Below are positions 22,340 to 32,043 of a DNA stretch of 64,000 nucleotides, one piece after another (the first letter of the stretch is position 1; each line of letters starts with the position of its first letter). The notes under the pieces were generated by a model. It was not told the DNA's origin. It saw only the letters and a program-made list of their open reading frames with translations, and did no database searches. This DNA is from Streptomyces sp. NBC_01244. GTDB lineage: Bacteria > Actinomycetota > Actinomycetes > Streptomycetales > Streptomycetaceae. The position numbers and the translations under genes were made by a program. The stretch lies in assembly GCF_035987325.1 (NCBI RefSeq), contig NZ_CP108490.1, forward strand, positions 62,001 to 126,000. The letters run 5' to 3'.

Positions 22340-25300
22340 CGATCCACCCGGTCAGTGCCGGCATGGGTATCGACTACCTCCTGAGCACCGTCGCAAGCGA
22401 CGACCGCACGCTCGGCGTCAGCGCGAACGAGGAGCACTGGGCAGCCGGCGCTGACACCCCCGGCTTCTGGATAGGCCAGGGTGCCGAGGCCCTCGGCCTC
22501 TCCGGAGACGTCACTCAGGCCCACGCCGACGCCCTGTTCAAGTACGGCGAGGACCCCCTGACGGGCGAGGCTCTGGGCCGGAGGTGGCGCCAGTACAAGA
22601 CTGTTGAGGAGCGGTACACCGAGCGCCTGCGCCAGGAACCGAAGGCCTCCGACGCCCGCAAGGATGAACTCCGCGCGCTCGTGGAGCGCGAGGGCGAGCG
22701 CTCTGCCAGGGCCGGCTGGGAGATGGTCGTCTCCCCCGTCAAGTCCTTCGCCATCGCGGTCGCCCTGGCCGACGACGAAGGCCGCGAGCGGCTCCTGAGG
22801 GTCGAGGAGCGGGCCTTCCAGAAGATGTGGCAGCGCATCGAATCCAGCGCCGGATACGCCCGTATCGGGGCCAACGGAGTCGCCCAGGTCGAGACCGACG
22901 GCTTGGCCGCGGCCGTCTTCACGCACCGCTCAAGTCGCGCCGGCGACCCTGCGTTCCACCGGCACATCGCGATCAGCGCGAAGGTCTCCGTGGACGGGAA
23001 GTGGCTCGCGCTGGACGCGCGTCCCCTGCACCGGCAGCGCGTCACCTTCGGCGAGATGTACACCGCCGAACTCGAGCGCGGCATGGCCGAAGAGCTCGGC
23101 ATCACCGCCGTCGAGCGCGACGACAGCCTCTCCTTCGACAAGCGCCCCATCCGCGAGTTCCACGGCGTCGACCAGAAGCTGATCACTGAATTCTCCTCCC
23201 GCCGCCAGCAGACCGAGGGCCACCTCCGCGAGCTGATGAAGACCTTCCGGGTCCGCGAGGGGCGGGAGCCGAACCGTGCGGAGTCGTACCGGCTGGCGCA
23301 GGCCGCCGCACTGACCGACCGGCCCCACAAGGAGCTGCGTTCCGAGGCCGACGAACGGCAGATCTGGCGCGAGCGGGCCCGCAAGGAGGGTCTTCGCCAC
23401 CCCGAGGACATAGTCGAGCGAGCCCAGCAGGAGTCCTCCCGAGCCGCCCGTCAGACACCGACGTCGCCGGAAGAGATCGCCCGGGACGTACGCCGGGACG
23501 TACCTCTCGAGGACATCCCCCGCACGGTCGTCGCCGTGCTGGAGCAGCAGCGTGAGACCTGGACGCGCCCCAACGCGGAGGCAGAGGTCATCCGTCAGCT
23601 GGTCGCGGCGGGCTGGCACATAGCCCTGGGCGAGCAGTACGACACGACCGTCCAGCAGCTGACGTCGGCCGTGCTGTCGCCCGAGTTCTGCGAGCTCGTC
23701 GACATGCCCGACCTGCTGCCCGTCCCCACGGACTACCTGCGCCCGGACGGGACCTCGCTGTTCCACGACGCCGGGTGCACGCGCTACACCTCGCACAACA
23801 TCAAGCGGGCCGAGTACGAGGTCGTGCAGGCCGCGAAGACGCCCGCGCCCGTCCGGATCCTCAGCCCCGTACACATCATCGCCGCCCTCGAAGCAGGCCA
23901 TGACCGGCGCGGGTTCACGCCGAGCCAGGAGCAGCTGGACATCGTCCACGGCGTCTTCACCGGCGACCGGCGCGTGCAGGCCGTCATCGGCCGGGCTGGC
24001 TCGGGCAAGACCACGATCATGGCGCTGCTCCGTGAGGTCGGCGACGCCTATGGCATCCCCGTTATCGGCATGGCCAACGGCCAGGTCCAGGCCGATGTCC
24101 TCGGCGAGGAAGCCAGGATCCGCACCGAGAACATCCGCCGGTGGCTGTTCATGAGCGAACTGATCTCGCCCGGAGAGCGGGAGTGGACCCTGCCGGCGGG
24201 CGCCATCGTGATCGTCGACGAAGCAGGCCAGGCCGCCTCCACCGACATGGCCGCACTCCTGCACCAGGTCACCACGGCGGGCGGCCGCCTCCTGCCGGTC
24301 GGTGACCCCCTCCAGCTCGGCGCACCGGGCCCCGGCGGCCTCCTCGCGCAGATCGAGGCGGAAGCGGGCGCCCTCTACCTGACCGAGATCCGGCGCTTCC
24401 GCGACCACGACGGCACCCTGCGAACCTGGGAGATCGAGGCCTCCAAGGCCCTCGCCGAAGGCGACTCCGAGACCTCGTTCGAGGCGTACCACACCCGCGG
24501 GCGCATCCACGCCGGCAGCGCCGACGCCATGGCCGCCAAGGCGTACGAGGCGTGGCTGTCGGACACTGAGGACGGCCTGGTCTCCATCCTCATCGCGCCG
24601 GACAACGCGAGTGCCGCCGCGCTCTCCGCCCGCGCCCGCGAAGACCGCGTGACGGCCGGCGTCGTCGACAACAGCCGGACGGTCTTGCTCCGTGACGGCA
24701 ACTCCGCAGGCTGCGGCGACCGCATCGTCACCCGCGCCATCGACCGCCGGATCCAGGTCCGGGGCGGCCGCGGCTATGTCCGCAACGGCGACATGTGGAC
24801 CGTGACGAAGATCCGCCGCGACGGCGGCCTCGTCGTGAAGTCCACCCACTCCAAGGCGACCGCGCTCCTGCCCGCCGGCTACGTCGAGGCGTCCGTCGAG
24901 CTCGGCTACGCCATCACCAAGGACCGCGCGCAGGGCCTGACCACCGACACCGCGCACGCCCTCTTCGACCAGGGCATGAACCGCAACGCGGCCTACCCGT
25001 CGGCGACCCGTGGCAAGTTCGCCAACCACATGTACTTGATCGTCACCCCCGAGATGGTGCCGATCGTCGGCGACCCGGACCCGGTCCGTACCGCCCGCCA
25101 GGCGTGGGCGCAGATCGTCGAACGGGACGGCACCACCCGGTCGGCGACCGTGGCCCAGCGCGACTCCCTGGACGCCTCCGAGGCCCTGCACACCCTCGTA
25201 CCCCGGCTGCGGTTCACTCTTGACGACCTGGCCGGCGAGCGCCTGGTCGAGCAGCTGCGTGAGCGGATCCCGATGGTCGCATCGATCGTGGAGGCCGAGG

Positions 25301-27333
25301 CGTGGCCCGCGCTGCGCGACGTCCTCACCCGTGTCGAAGCGGGCGGGGCCGATCCGGTCGAGGCCCTGCAGCGGGCTATTCCGGTCCGCGGGTTCGGCGA
25401 CGCCGACGATGTCGCCGCGGTCCTGCACTGGCGGCTCCACAACGACGAGGTGGTCCTCGCTGCTCTCGATGCGGCGGAGCAGCAGCTTGCCTCCGGTCCC
25501 CTGCTCCTGGCCCAGCTGCACCTTCGCCTCCCCGAGGACGACGGCAGCGAGAAGAGCGTCTACGCGCACGATCTGGCGAGCGCCATCACCGCGCGCGCCG
25601 AGGAACTCGCCACCAGCGCCGCGGAGGACGCGACCCTCGGCGAAGGCTGGGCCGGCGCGTACGGACCGGCGCCCCAGGACAGCGTCGAGGCCACGGCATG
25701 GCGGGAGCGGCTGGCGTCCGCCGCCGCCTACCGCGACCTCGCCCAGCTCGACGACAAGGCTCCGCTCGGCCCGGCCCCCGAGCCCGGACCCGACCACCTG
25801 CGCCGCGTGTGGCGCGACGGACAGGTACCCGTCGAGGACGCCGTCGCGGCCGCCCGCGTGCTCGGTGCCGCCGAGGCGGGAGCCCGCTGGCTCGACGCCC
25901 TCGGACCGGTCCCGGCCCCCGAAAGCCCGCTGCGTGAGCCGTGGCTCGCCGCGGCCGTCGCGGTCGACACCTACCGCGAGCGGTGGGACTACGGCCGGGA
26001 AGACCTCTCCCTGGGCCAGCGTCCCGCCGATCCCGTGCAGGCCCTCGACTACGACACCGCGCGCGCAGCCGTCGACGTGTTCCGGCAGAGCACCCCGCCG
26101 AAGGGGGCTCCGCAGGAGAGCGCGCGGCCCGAGCTCCAGGCCAAGGTCCAGCAGGGCGAGATCGGCGCGATCCGCGCCGACGACGCGGCACGCGCCGACA
26201 ACACCCTGCACGCGCAGAGCCGTGCGGCCGACGCGGCGGCGCAGCAGGCCTTGGACGCCCGGAACCGGGCCGAGAGCGCACTCAAGGCGGCGGCGGACCC
26301 CGAGCGGCGCCGCAACCACGAGGCCCTCGCGGCCCGTGCCGCCGAGCTGTCCGCGCACGCCGAGCAGGCCGCCGAGGTCGCCGCCCAGGCACGTCTTCGC
26401 GCCCAGGAAGCAGAGGAGTCCGCCCGCCGGCACGCTCCCCGCGCGCTGGAGGCTCGCGCCGACCACCGGGCGGGCCGCGATGCCGTACGCGCCCTCGACG
26501 CGCTCGGTCCCGAGCCGGCCCCGGCCCGACCCGGATGGCAGCAGCGGCCGTTCGGCACGCTCTCCGAGAACGCCCTGGGCACGGCGGAGGCATCCGCGCT
26601 GGCCCGCGCGCGCCTCGCCGACCAGGAGGCCGACACCGCGTACGCCCGCGCCGACCGGCTCACGGCCGACCTTGCCCCGGGCGGCCGGATCGAGACCGAA
26701 GCGGCCCAGCGCGGCCAGCAGGTCACTGCGGTTCAGGACCTGCGCCGCACCCGCGTGGACCTGACCTCAACCGAGGGCGACCGGGTACGGGCCGAGGCAG
26801 CGATCGCCGCCGCCACGGTCCGGCTGGAGGAGACCGGGCGCTTCAACCGCCCGGTCCTACGCGGCGAAGACCGCCGCATCGCCGAGGAGCAACTCGCCCA
26901 GGCCACCCGGGAGCGCGCGGCCGCCGAGCAGCGCCAGGCCACCCTGCTCGGTGAAGCCCAGCGGCTGGCCCCGCTCGCCGGAGACGAGACCGAACACGAC
27001 CAGCTCCTTGAGGAATGGGCGCAGCTCGGCGGCAACGTCGAGGCGGTCGTCACCAAGGAGAAGGAGGTCACCGGCGGCGACGCGGACCACGCCCGGGCCA
27101 CCGGCGCCCAGATGCGCCGCCGTGCCGAGTCGCACCGCGAGCGGGCGGTGGGCCTTCGCCGTGAGCTATCGGTCCGGCGGAGCATGGACCCCGCGGAGAA
27201 GCAGAGCGAGGACCTGGAGCGCGCACACAACGCCCAGGCCGCGCAGCAGCAGCGGGCCCAGGATGCCGCGCAGGCGGCGGCGCGCCAGCAGCGTGAGGAC
27301 GAGCAGAACCGCCGCGACGACCACCGGTACTGA
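22333..27333 (+). CDS. MobF conjugative relaxase-helicase (TrwC/TraI family)
   Basis: 1666 residues. Residues 1-~300 are the relaxase: candidate nicking Tyr15 (HPVSAGMGIDYLL) and the metal-binding His set H198, H209, H211 in FTHRSSRAGDPAFHRHIAIS. Residues ~530-900 are a RecD-like helicase with Walker A GRAGSGKT (G553-T560) and Walker B IVIVDEAGQ (D629, E630), plus later GYAITKDRAQGLT. The last ~550 residues are Ala/Glu/Arg-rich coiled coil, longer than in TrwC (966 aa). It nicks oriT, stays on the 5' end and unwinds the transferred strand. It lies opposite in direction to the T4SS operon. Confidence 0.95.
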   Translation: MLTIHPVSAGMGIDYLLSTVASDDRTLGVSANEEHWAAGADTPGFWIGQGAEALGLSGDVTQAHADALFKYGEDPLTGEALGRRWRQYKTVEERYTERLRQEPKASDARKDELRALVEREGERSARAGWEMVVSPVKSFAIAVALADDEGRERLLRVEERAFQKMWQRIESSAGYARIGANGVAQVETDGLAAAVFTHRSSRAGDPAFHRHIAISAKVSVDGKWLALDARPLHRQRVTFGEMYTAELERGMAEELGITAVERDDSLSFDKRPIREFHGVDQKLITEFSSRRQQTEGHLRELMKTFRVREGREPNRAESYRLAQAAALTDRPHKELRSEADERQIWRERARKEGLRHPEDIVERAQQESSRAARQTPTSPEEIARDVRRDVPLEDIPRTVVAVLEQQRETWTRPNAEAEVIRQLVAAGWHIALGEQYDTTVQQLTSAVLSPEFCELVDMPDLLPVPTDYLRPDGTSLFHDAGCTRYTSHNIKRAEYEVVQAAKTPAPVRILSPVHIIAALEAGHDRRGFTPSQEQLDIVHGVFTGDRRVQAVIGRAGSGKTTIMALLREVGDAYGIPVIGMANGQVQADVLGEEARIRTENIRRWLFMSELISPGEREWTLPAGAIVIVDEAGQAASTDMAALLHQVTTAGGRLLPVGDPLQLGAPGPGGLLAQIEAEAGALYLTEIRRFRDHDGTLRTWEIEASKALAEGDSETSFEAYHTRGRIHAGSADAMAAKAYEAWLSDTEDGLVSILIAPDNASAAALSARAREDRVTAGVVDNSRTVLLRDGNSAGCGDRIVTRAIDRRIQVRGGRGYVRNGDMWTVTKIRRDGGLVVKSTHSKATALLPAGYVEASVELGYAITKDRAQGLTTDTAHALFDQGMNRNAAYPSATRGKFANHMYLIVTPEMVPIVGDPDPVRTARQAWAQIVERDGTTRSATVAQRDSLDASEALHTLVPRLRFTLDDLAGERLVEQLRERIPMVASIVEAEAWPALRDVLTRVEAGGADPVEALQRAIPVRGFGDADDVAAVLHWRLHNDEVVLAALDAAEQQLASGPLLLAQLHLRLPEDDGSEKSVYAHDLASAITARAEELATSAAEDATLGEGWAGAYGPAPQDSVEATAWRERLASAAAYRDLAQLDDKAPLGPAPEPGPDHLRRVWRDGQVPVEDAVAAARVLGAAEAGARWLDALGPVPAPESPLREPWLAAAVAVDTYRERWDYGREDLSLGQRPADPVQALDYDTARAAVDVFRQSTPPKGAPQESARPELQAKVQQGEIGAIRADDAARADNTLHAQSRAADAAAQQALDARNRAESALKAAADPERRRNHEALAARAAELSAHAEQAAEVAAQARLRAQEAEESARRHAPRALEARADHRAGRDAVRALDALGPEPAPARPGWQQRPFGTLSENALGTAEASALARARLADQEADTAYARADRLTADLAPGGRIETEAAQRGQQVTAVQDLRRTRVDLTSTEGDRVRAEAAIAAATVRLEETGRFNRPVLRGEDRRIAEEQLAQATRERAAAEQRQATLLGEAQRLAPLAGDETEHDQLLEEWAQLGGNVEAVVTKEKEVTGGDADHARATGAQMRRRAESHRERAVGLRRELSVRRSMDPAEKQSEDLERAHNAQAAQQQRAQDAAQAAARQQREDEQNRRDDHRY

Positions 27334-27336
27334 CCC

Positions 27337-27359
27337 GTCCGGCGCCCCTCCGGCCGGAC
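27337..27359 (+). terminator. hairpin after the relaxase gene
   Basis: GTCCGGC / GCCGGAC with a nine-base loop, beginning four bases after the stop. Confidence 0.6.
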
Positions 27360-27457
27360 ACGCTGCAGCGCCCCGAAGTGGACGGTCCTGACGCCGTGCC
27401 CGGCGGTGATCACCACGGCAGGCACAAGCCGGCCTGCCCCCAGGGAGCAGTCATCAT

Positions 27458-27493
27458 GGCCCGGTACTCCCGCAGCTTCGGGAGTACCGGGCC
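27458..27493. terminator. 15-bp perfect hairpin
   Basis: GGCCCGGTACTCCCG (27458-27472) and its complement (27479-27493) flank CAGCTT. It sits just after the minus-strand gene ending at 27513 and fits a terminator for it. CGCAGCTTCGGGAGT is repeated near 27847. Confidence 0.65.
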
Positions 27494-27512
27494 TGGTGGG
27501 CTGTTGCCAGGC

Positions 27513-27776
27513 TTATGTGTGGGCGAGTTCCTGCAGCAGCGCGTCAAGGAACTCCGGGTCGCCGTCCTCGTGGAGACCAATCCGTGCGCAGGTCATGCCA
27601 GCGGCGTGCAGGCGGTCGCGGGTGGTGGCGTGTCCGGGGTGAAGGCGTTGGAGGTGTTGTGCGTGCGGGATGGCTTCTTCGGTGCGGTCGAGGAGCGCGG
27701 CGAGCTGACGGGCGGTGAGTTGGGTGTGGCCGGTGGTGGCGAGGGCGCGTTGCACGGCTCGGTCGTAGGCGTTCAT
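27513..27776 (-). CDS. hypothetical protein, 87 aa
   Basis: ATG 27776. Helical protein: LATTGHTQLTARQLAALLDRTEEAIPHAQHLQRLHPGHATTRDRLHAAGM, with a possible helix-turn-helix at residues ~18-50. The acidic C-terminus is EDGDPEFLDALLQELAHT. No family recognised. Confidence 0.45.
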   Translation of the reverse strand: MNAYDRAVQRALATTGHTQLTARQLAALLDRTEEAIPHAQHLQRLHPGHATTRDRLHAAGMTCARIGLHEDGDPEFLDALLQELAHT

Positions 27777-27989
27777 GGGCGTCTACCGTAGCTGCGAGCG
27801 GTCCGATCTGGGCGACAAGGGGAGCGGCGCCTATAGCCTTTTCACTTCGCCGCAGCTTCGGGAGTGCAGGGCCATCATGTGGCGCCCGCCCCCAGGCCCC
27901 GCCGGCGTCTGCCCGTAGTCCGGCCCGCGAGCCCGGTGGTCGGCCCACACTGGAAGGAGCAGATCCCGCCCGCCCGCAGGGAGTACGAA

Positions 27990-28556
27990 GTGAGCACATC
28001 CGCCCCCGTCGCCGTACTGCTGATCGGTCTCCCCGGCTCCGGCAAGACGGTGCTCGCCCGCGCCCTGGCCGACCGCGGGATGCTCCGCCTGTCCGTCGAC
28101 GAGGAAGTCCACCGCCTCCATGGCCGGTACGGCGTCGACTACCCCGAGCACGAGTACTTCGCCCGTGAACGCCCCGTCGTCGACGCCGTACGCCAACAGC
28201 TCGCCGACGAGTTGTCCGCCGGGCACGACGTCGTCCTCGACCACGGGCTGTGGCTGCGCGCCGACCGCGACGCGTGGAAGAAGACCGTCGAGGAGGCGGG
28301 CAGCCGCTGGGTGCTGGCCTACCTCCCTGTCGAGAAGTCGGAGCTGCTGCGGCGCCTGGACGAGCGGAACCAGCGCGCCGACGCGAACGCGCTGACCGTC
28401 ACCCCCAGCGCCCTGGACGACTTCTTCGCCCGCTTCGAGCCCCCCGGCCCCGAGGAGACCGCCCTCAACCCCGACGAACTGGAGGTGGCCCTGGCGGGGC
28501 GGTCGAAGGGTGTCCCGGGTTCCCTCCTTCGCGCCCCGCGGCACAGCCCCACCTGA
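27990..28556 (+). CDS. P-loop kinase (AAA_33/zeta-like)
   Basis: 188 residues from GTG 27990 after CAGGGAG. Walker A GLPGSGKT (G13-T20) opens a small P-loop kinase fold: RLSVDEEVHRLHGRYGVD, then a second-strand motif HDVVLDHGLWLRADRDAW and the lid-like LLRRLDERNQRADANALTVTPSALDDFF. This is the layout of AAA_33 kinases, a group that includes zeta toxins, polynucleotide kinases and antibiotic phosphotransferases. No antitoxin-like gene precedes it directly, so a resistance or repair kinase is as likely as a toxin. It stands alone. Confidence 0.7.
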   Translation: MSTSAPVAVLLIGLPGSGKTVLARALADRGMLRLSVDEEVHRLHGRYGVDYPEHEYFARERPVVDAVRQQLADELSAGHDVVLDHGLWLRADRDAWKKTVEEAGSRWVLAYLPVEKSELLRRLDERNQRADANALTVTPSALDDFFARFEPPGPEETALNPDELEVALAGRSKGVPGSLLRAPRHSPT

Positions 28557-28808
28557 GGAACCTGGAGACGGCCAGGACGTCTTCTGCGGCCTGGGGGCCG
28601 CATCCGCGTTGGCCAATCCGACCGGACGGCACGGGGAGACCCCTCCCCCAGACTCACCGCAGACGGCCCTCCCGGACAAGCCGGCGGGCTCGGCGTTCCG
28701 ATGGCTACCGGATGTATGACCGCCGCCAGATCAGCCTTTCGGTATCGCGTTCACCCACACGAGAAGACGGTCTCGCGGTGATCACCAACGCCGCTACGCT
28801 CCGTCCCC

Positions 28809-29363
28809 ATGACCACACGCGCCATCTCCCTGGCCGCCTGTACCGTCGCCGCCTGCCTCCTCGCCATACCCCCCGCCCACGCCGTGGATCCCGCCCCCTG
28901 TGTCAACGGCGAATCCGAATCGAGGACGAAGAGCGCCGTGGACGACGGCGAGATCCGGTGGACCGACGCAACGAAGTACGACACCGCGCGCACATGGGCG
29001 CTGTCGGCATGGCAGTACCCGGGCGCGAAGATCAAGCTCGCGCCCGACTCGGCCACGACCGTGAACGACCTCGAGTTCCAGGACTACACCGGACCCACCG
29101 GTGACCGGGACCCGGTCGCCTCCTACGTCCGCGACTCCGGGATCGGACGGACCGACTTCATCCGCTTCAACCGGTCGAAGATGGACGGCCGCAACCGGGC
29201 CTACCAGGACTCGGCAGCCGCCCATGAGGTCGGCCACGCGCTCGGCCTGTGCCACAAGGACGGCAAGATCCTCTCGCTCATGTGGACCTCGATCAACGTG
29301 AGCATGCCGGTCACCGAACCCCAGCCCGTGGACAAGGCCAACTACAAGAAAATGTGGGGGTAA
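28809..29363 (+). CDS. secreted matrixin-like metalloprotease
   Basis: 184 residues with a clear signal peptide (residues 1-~25, hydrophobic core LAACTVAACLLAI, cleavage after AHA). The zinc motif HEVGHALGLCH (H139, E140, H143, H149) and M158 as Met-turn place it in the metzincin clan near matrixins. The N-terminal half (IRWTDATKYDTARTWALSAW) also resembles matrixin catalytic domains. A secreted peptidase encoded as plasmid cargo; it is followed three bases later by a membrane-anchored protein that may be its partner or inhibitor. Confidence 0.75.
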   Translation: MTTRAISLAACTVAACLLAIPPAHAVDPAPCVNGESESRTKSAVDDGEIRWTDATKYDTARTWALSAWQYPGAKIKLAPDSATTVNDLEFQDYTGPTGDRDPVASYVRDSGIGRTDFIRFNRSKMDGRNRAYQDSAAAHEVGHALGLCHKDGKILSLMWTSINVSMPVTEPQPVDKANYKKMWG

Positions 29364-29365
29364 CC

Positions 29366-29896
29366 ATGGCCAAGCACATGTGGTGGGGGGCGGGTGCCGC
29401 CGCCCTCGCCATCGCCGGGAGCGCCGGCTCGTACATCGCGTTCTTCAGCGGCGAGGTCCACACCGAGTCGCTCTGCGGAACACCGGCGAACACCCCGGAG
29501 CAGATCGCCACGCACGTGGAGACGCTGGTGGTCGGCACGGTCGGCGAGCAGCGCATCACCCCGGACGCGAGCGGTGACAGCGCGGTGAGCCTGTCGACGC
29601 TCACCGTGGAGAAGTCCCTCAAGGGCACCGCGCCCGCCACCCTGAACCTCGCACAGGGGGTGGTAAAGAAGCCCGACGGGACGTACGGCACCACCGAAGC
29701 CCTGAACGAAGCGCTGCGGCCGGGGAACCGCTACGCCGTCGGCGTCCTCGCCGAGGAACGTGAGGGCGGCGGACGATGGGTGTGGGGTGCCGAGCGTGCC
29801 GACGGACCGGCCGCTGACGCGAAATGGCAGTCAGCCGTGGACGCCCGGGAACCCCTGCCCGAAGCCACGTGCGGCGACGATGTGAGCGGACGATAG
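29366..29896 (+). CDS. membrane-anchored extracytoplasmic protein, 176 aa
   Basis: ATG 29366, three bases after the protease stop. Hydrophobic N-terminus (residues ~7-28, GAGAAALAIAGSAGSYIAFF) acts as signal or anchor; two Cys (near 37 and 170) could form a disulfide. The middle is beta-rich (VGTVGEQRI, LSTLTVEKSLKGTAPATLNLAQG, NRYAVGVLAEE). No family recognised. Tight spacing suggests an operon with the secreted protease. Confidence 0.55.
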   Translation: MAKHMWWGAGAAALAIAGSAGSYIAFFSGEVHTESLCGTPANTPEQIATHVETLVVGTVGEQRITPDASGDSAVSLSTLTVEKSLKGTAPATLNLAQGVVKKPDGTYGTTEALNEALRPGNRYAVGVLAEEREGGGRWVWGAERADGPAADAKWQSAVDAREPLPEATCGDDVSGR

Positions 29897-29947
29897 CTCC
29901 CTAGCCCTGCTCGGCTCCTGTGCCATGGGGAACGTCATTTGTGAGAA

Positions 29948-30283
29948 TCACTCGGCGTCGGGGTCGATGTCGCTCGGGTGGGTACCCGTGAGTTCCCATT
30001 CCAGCATCCTCATCCGCTCGACGCCGCGCCGCGCGGCGGCCACCATCACCGCGTCGAACTCGTGGTCGGGGCGGATGTCCGTGGCGTCGAAGTAGGCGTC
30101 GACCCGGCTGGCGTCGCCCGTCGTGACGAGATGGCGGCACGCGAGGCCGTGCTTGATGCGGGCGCTGCTGATGTCGGGGAAGTTCGCGATCAGCGCGAGC
30201 GCCGCTTCGGCGTCGTCCAGGGTGGCCGGCGCGACGGTCAGGTACAGGGTGCCGAGGTCGTGCTCGTAGGGGTGGTGGGTCAT
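29948..30283 (-). CDS. hypothetical protein, 111 aa
   Basis: ATG 30283 chosen because the frame upstream is Arg/Ser-rich shadow. LGTLYLTVAPATLDDAEAALALIANFPDISSARIKHGLACRHLV and an acidic tail DPDAE. No family recognised; soluble, single domain. Confidence 0.5.
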   Translation of the reverse strand: MTHHPYEHDLGTLYLTVAPATLDDAEAALALIANFPDISSARIKHGLACRHLVTTGDASRVDAYFDATDIRPDHEFDAVMVAAARRGVERMRMLEWELTGTHPSDIDPDAE

Positions 30284-30329
30284 GTCGTGTCCAACGGCTG
30301 TGCGGCGCCGGGGCAGGTCGGCCGTACGG

Positions 30330-30400
30330 GTGACCCGGCGGTGCGACGCCGAACGCGACTGGGGCCCCATAACCGTGGGGCTCCTGCTCTCATCTGAATC
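30330..30400 (+). pseudogene. remnant of the 2320-2724 membrane-protein gene
   Basis: The plus strand encodes CDAERDWGPITVGLLLS, nearly the same as CDGARDWGPITAGLLLS in the gene at 2320-2724. Similarity ends on both sides, so this is a fragment of a second copy. Confidence 0.5.
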
Positions 30401-30501
30401 TCCGGTCCGCCTCGGGCGTGCGACGGAATTTTCAGAAGGCTTCTGGGACACTCCAGCCCGAATGTCAGGTCAGCGGCTCGTGTCCTGTACTCATGGACAT
30501 C

Positions 30502-30522
30502 CGGGCCCCTTCACGGGGCCCG
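30502..30522. terminator. hairpin
   Basis: CGGGCCCC / GGGGCCCG with a five-base loop, in the gap downstream of the lipoprotein gene. Confidence 0.55.
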
Positions 30523-30595
30523 CTCCGGGTACCGGCTCCCTGGTTCTCCCCCCGATCCAGGTCGAGCCGGTACCCGACTCGAGCAGCGGAGCAGG

Positions 30596-30634
30596 CCGCG
30601 CCCAAGGGACCGGTGCCCGGGGCCTTGGGCGCGG
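30596..30634 (-). terminator. 12-bp perfect hairpin after the lipoprotein gene
   Basis: CCGCGCCCAAGG (30596-30607) and CCTTGGGCGCGG (30623-30634); begins eight bases past the stop at 30642. Confidence 0.7.
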
Positions 30635-30641
30635 GGTACGG

Positions 30642-31313
30642 CTACTTCCCCTTCGCCTTCTGGACAGCGGCCGGGAGTTCCTTGGTGACGAGGGATGGCT
30701 CGCCGGACAGCATCACCATGATGGTGCCGGCTCGTACGGCGGTCTGCCGGAGCACTGTGGTGGAGGAGCCGGTCACCACGGTCATCGTCTGCGCGTACTG
30801 CTCGTCGCCGAGGCCCTTGGGTGGGGTTTCCTTCTTGATCTCGATCTTGACTGGGGTGGTGCCCGAGTTCAGGTTGAAGGACGGGCAGGAGGCGTACGCG
30901 TCGAAGAGGGCCTTGGTGCTCTGGGCCAGCTTCGCCGGGGTGTCGCTGTACAGCTCCTCCCCCAGCTTGGAGATGCTCCCGCCGGTGGTCTCGCTGTAGG
31001 TGAAGGACGCCTTGACTCTGGTCGCGAAGTCGAGCGCGCCGTCGCCGGAGGGGCCATCCAGTTTCTCCAGGGCGGGGCAGCCGCTCATGCCGACGCCGTC
31101 GGTGCGGGCGGGTGACGTGGGAACCTCGGTGTAGTCCTGTCCGAGGTCTGCCCCGGTCAGCAGCCGCAGCCGTAGGTCCGACTCGCTGACGGGCGGGGTC
31201 GTGGTGTCGGGCTTCACTCCCGCAGGGGACAGGCCCTGACTGGATGTGCCGCAGCCGACCGCGGCCAGGGCGAGGAACGCGGCCAGGGCGAGTCCGGAGA
31301 TACGGTGGTTCAT
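30642..31313 (-). CDS. lipoprotein with PknH-like sensor domain
   Basis: 223 residues from ATG 31313 after AGGGAGTCTCC. Signal and lipobox LALAAFLALAAVGC, with the lipidated Cys near residue 21. The exported domain has two Cys (GMSGCPAL and YASCPSF) and the helix-sheet order of PknH extracellular sensor-like domains. These are widespread in mycobacteria and Streptomyces as stand-alone lipoproteins. No transfer gene is adjacent, so it is probably cargo; surface exclusion is an alternative. Confidence 0.6.
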   Translation of the reverse strand: MNHRISGLALAAFLALAAVGCGTSSQGLSPAGVKPDTTTPPVSESDLRLRLLTGADLGQDYTEVPTSPARTDGVGMSGCPALEKLDGPSGDGALDFATRVKASFTYSETTGGSISKLGEELYSDTPAKLAQSTKALFDAYASCPSFNLNSGTTPVKIEIKKETPPKGLGDEQYAQTMTVVTGSSTTVLRQTAVRAGTIMVMLSGEPSLVTKELPAAVQKAKGK

Positions 31314-31510
31314 GGAGACTCCCTGGGTGTGTGAGGGCCGACTATAGCCAGGGGCCCGGACACCGTCCGAGGTCAGCCCCGGGCTTTCGGCCCGACCGCG
31401 CCGGAGCCCGGACCGGACTGTGTGGGCACCGCTGGAACCCTCTGACCTGCCGCTTCGGAGTCCTCTGCGATGGCGGGTTTCCCCTTTGGCTGGGCCTGGT
31501 TCCCTGTCTG

Positions 31511-31849
31511 TCAGCTGCACTTCAGGACGACGTCAACGGCAGGACCGCGATCTCGTATGGCAGCGATCAGGTCGCGCAGCTCCTGGTTCGCAGGGTGGTC
31601 GGCAAGCAATCGGACGTCATCGACACTCAGGTAGTACATGGTGCTCGCCTGCCACCGGCGCCATGAGAACCGCCGTTTCTTCTTCTCCGATTCGCGATTC
31701 TCGATCTCGTTCACAACCCCGCGCAACACGTTCATGCACATGCCGATGGGTGTGTCGCGCCTCAGCGTCTTGCCCATTGCGAGGCGTCCGACGCGAAGTG
31801 TCCCTGCCGACTTGTCCGTGTTTCCGATCTTCAGCTCCATGTATCCCAT
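31511..31849 (-). CDS. hypothetical protein, 112 aa
   Basis: ATG 31849 is preceded by GGGAGAGA at good spacing; the frame extends upstream without a better start. Basic middle (NRESEKKKRRFSWRRWQAS) and an amphipathic C-terminus (VDDVRLLADHPANQELRDLIAAIRDRG). G+C is lower than neighbours in the N-terminal half. No family recognised. Confidence 0.5.
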   Translation of the reverse strand: MGYMELKIGNTDKSAGTLRVGRLAMGKTLRRDTPIGMCMNVLRGVVNEIENRESEKKKRRFSWRRWQASTMYYLSVDDVRLLADHPANQELRDLIAAIRDRGPAVDVVLKCS

Positions 31850-32043
31850 TCTCTCCCGGGCCTGCCAGGGGTATACCGGCTTCTCGCCAGCCTTCGAGAC
31901 CGAGTTCCCTCGGCGCACCTGAACAACGCCGCGGCTGAGTGAGGCCGTTCCCGGTGCCACGGCCTGTATCCCGGTGCGTTGGACAGCCCACGGCCAAGGC
32001 TCCGGTGGCCGTCAGGTTTCCGGCCTGGTGGGTCCCTTCGCCG

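Noticed and set aside
22930..26466. A 1178-codon minus-strand frame opposite the relaxase gene
   Set aside because: Gly/Leu/Asp/Arg-rich shadow of a high-G+C gene; the plus strand carries unmistakable relaxase and helicase motifs.
31511..31960. 149-residue version of the 31511 gene
   Set aside because: The extra N-terminus lacks a ribosome site, whereas ATG 31849 has GGGAGAGA directly upstream.
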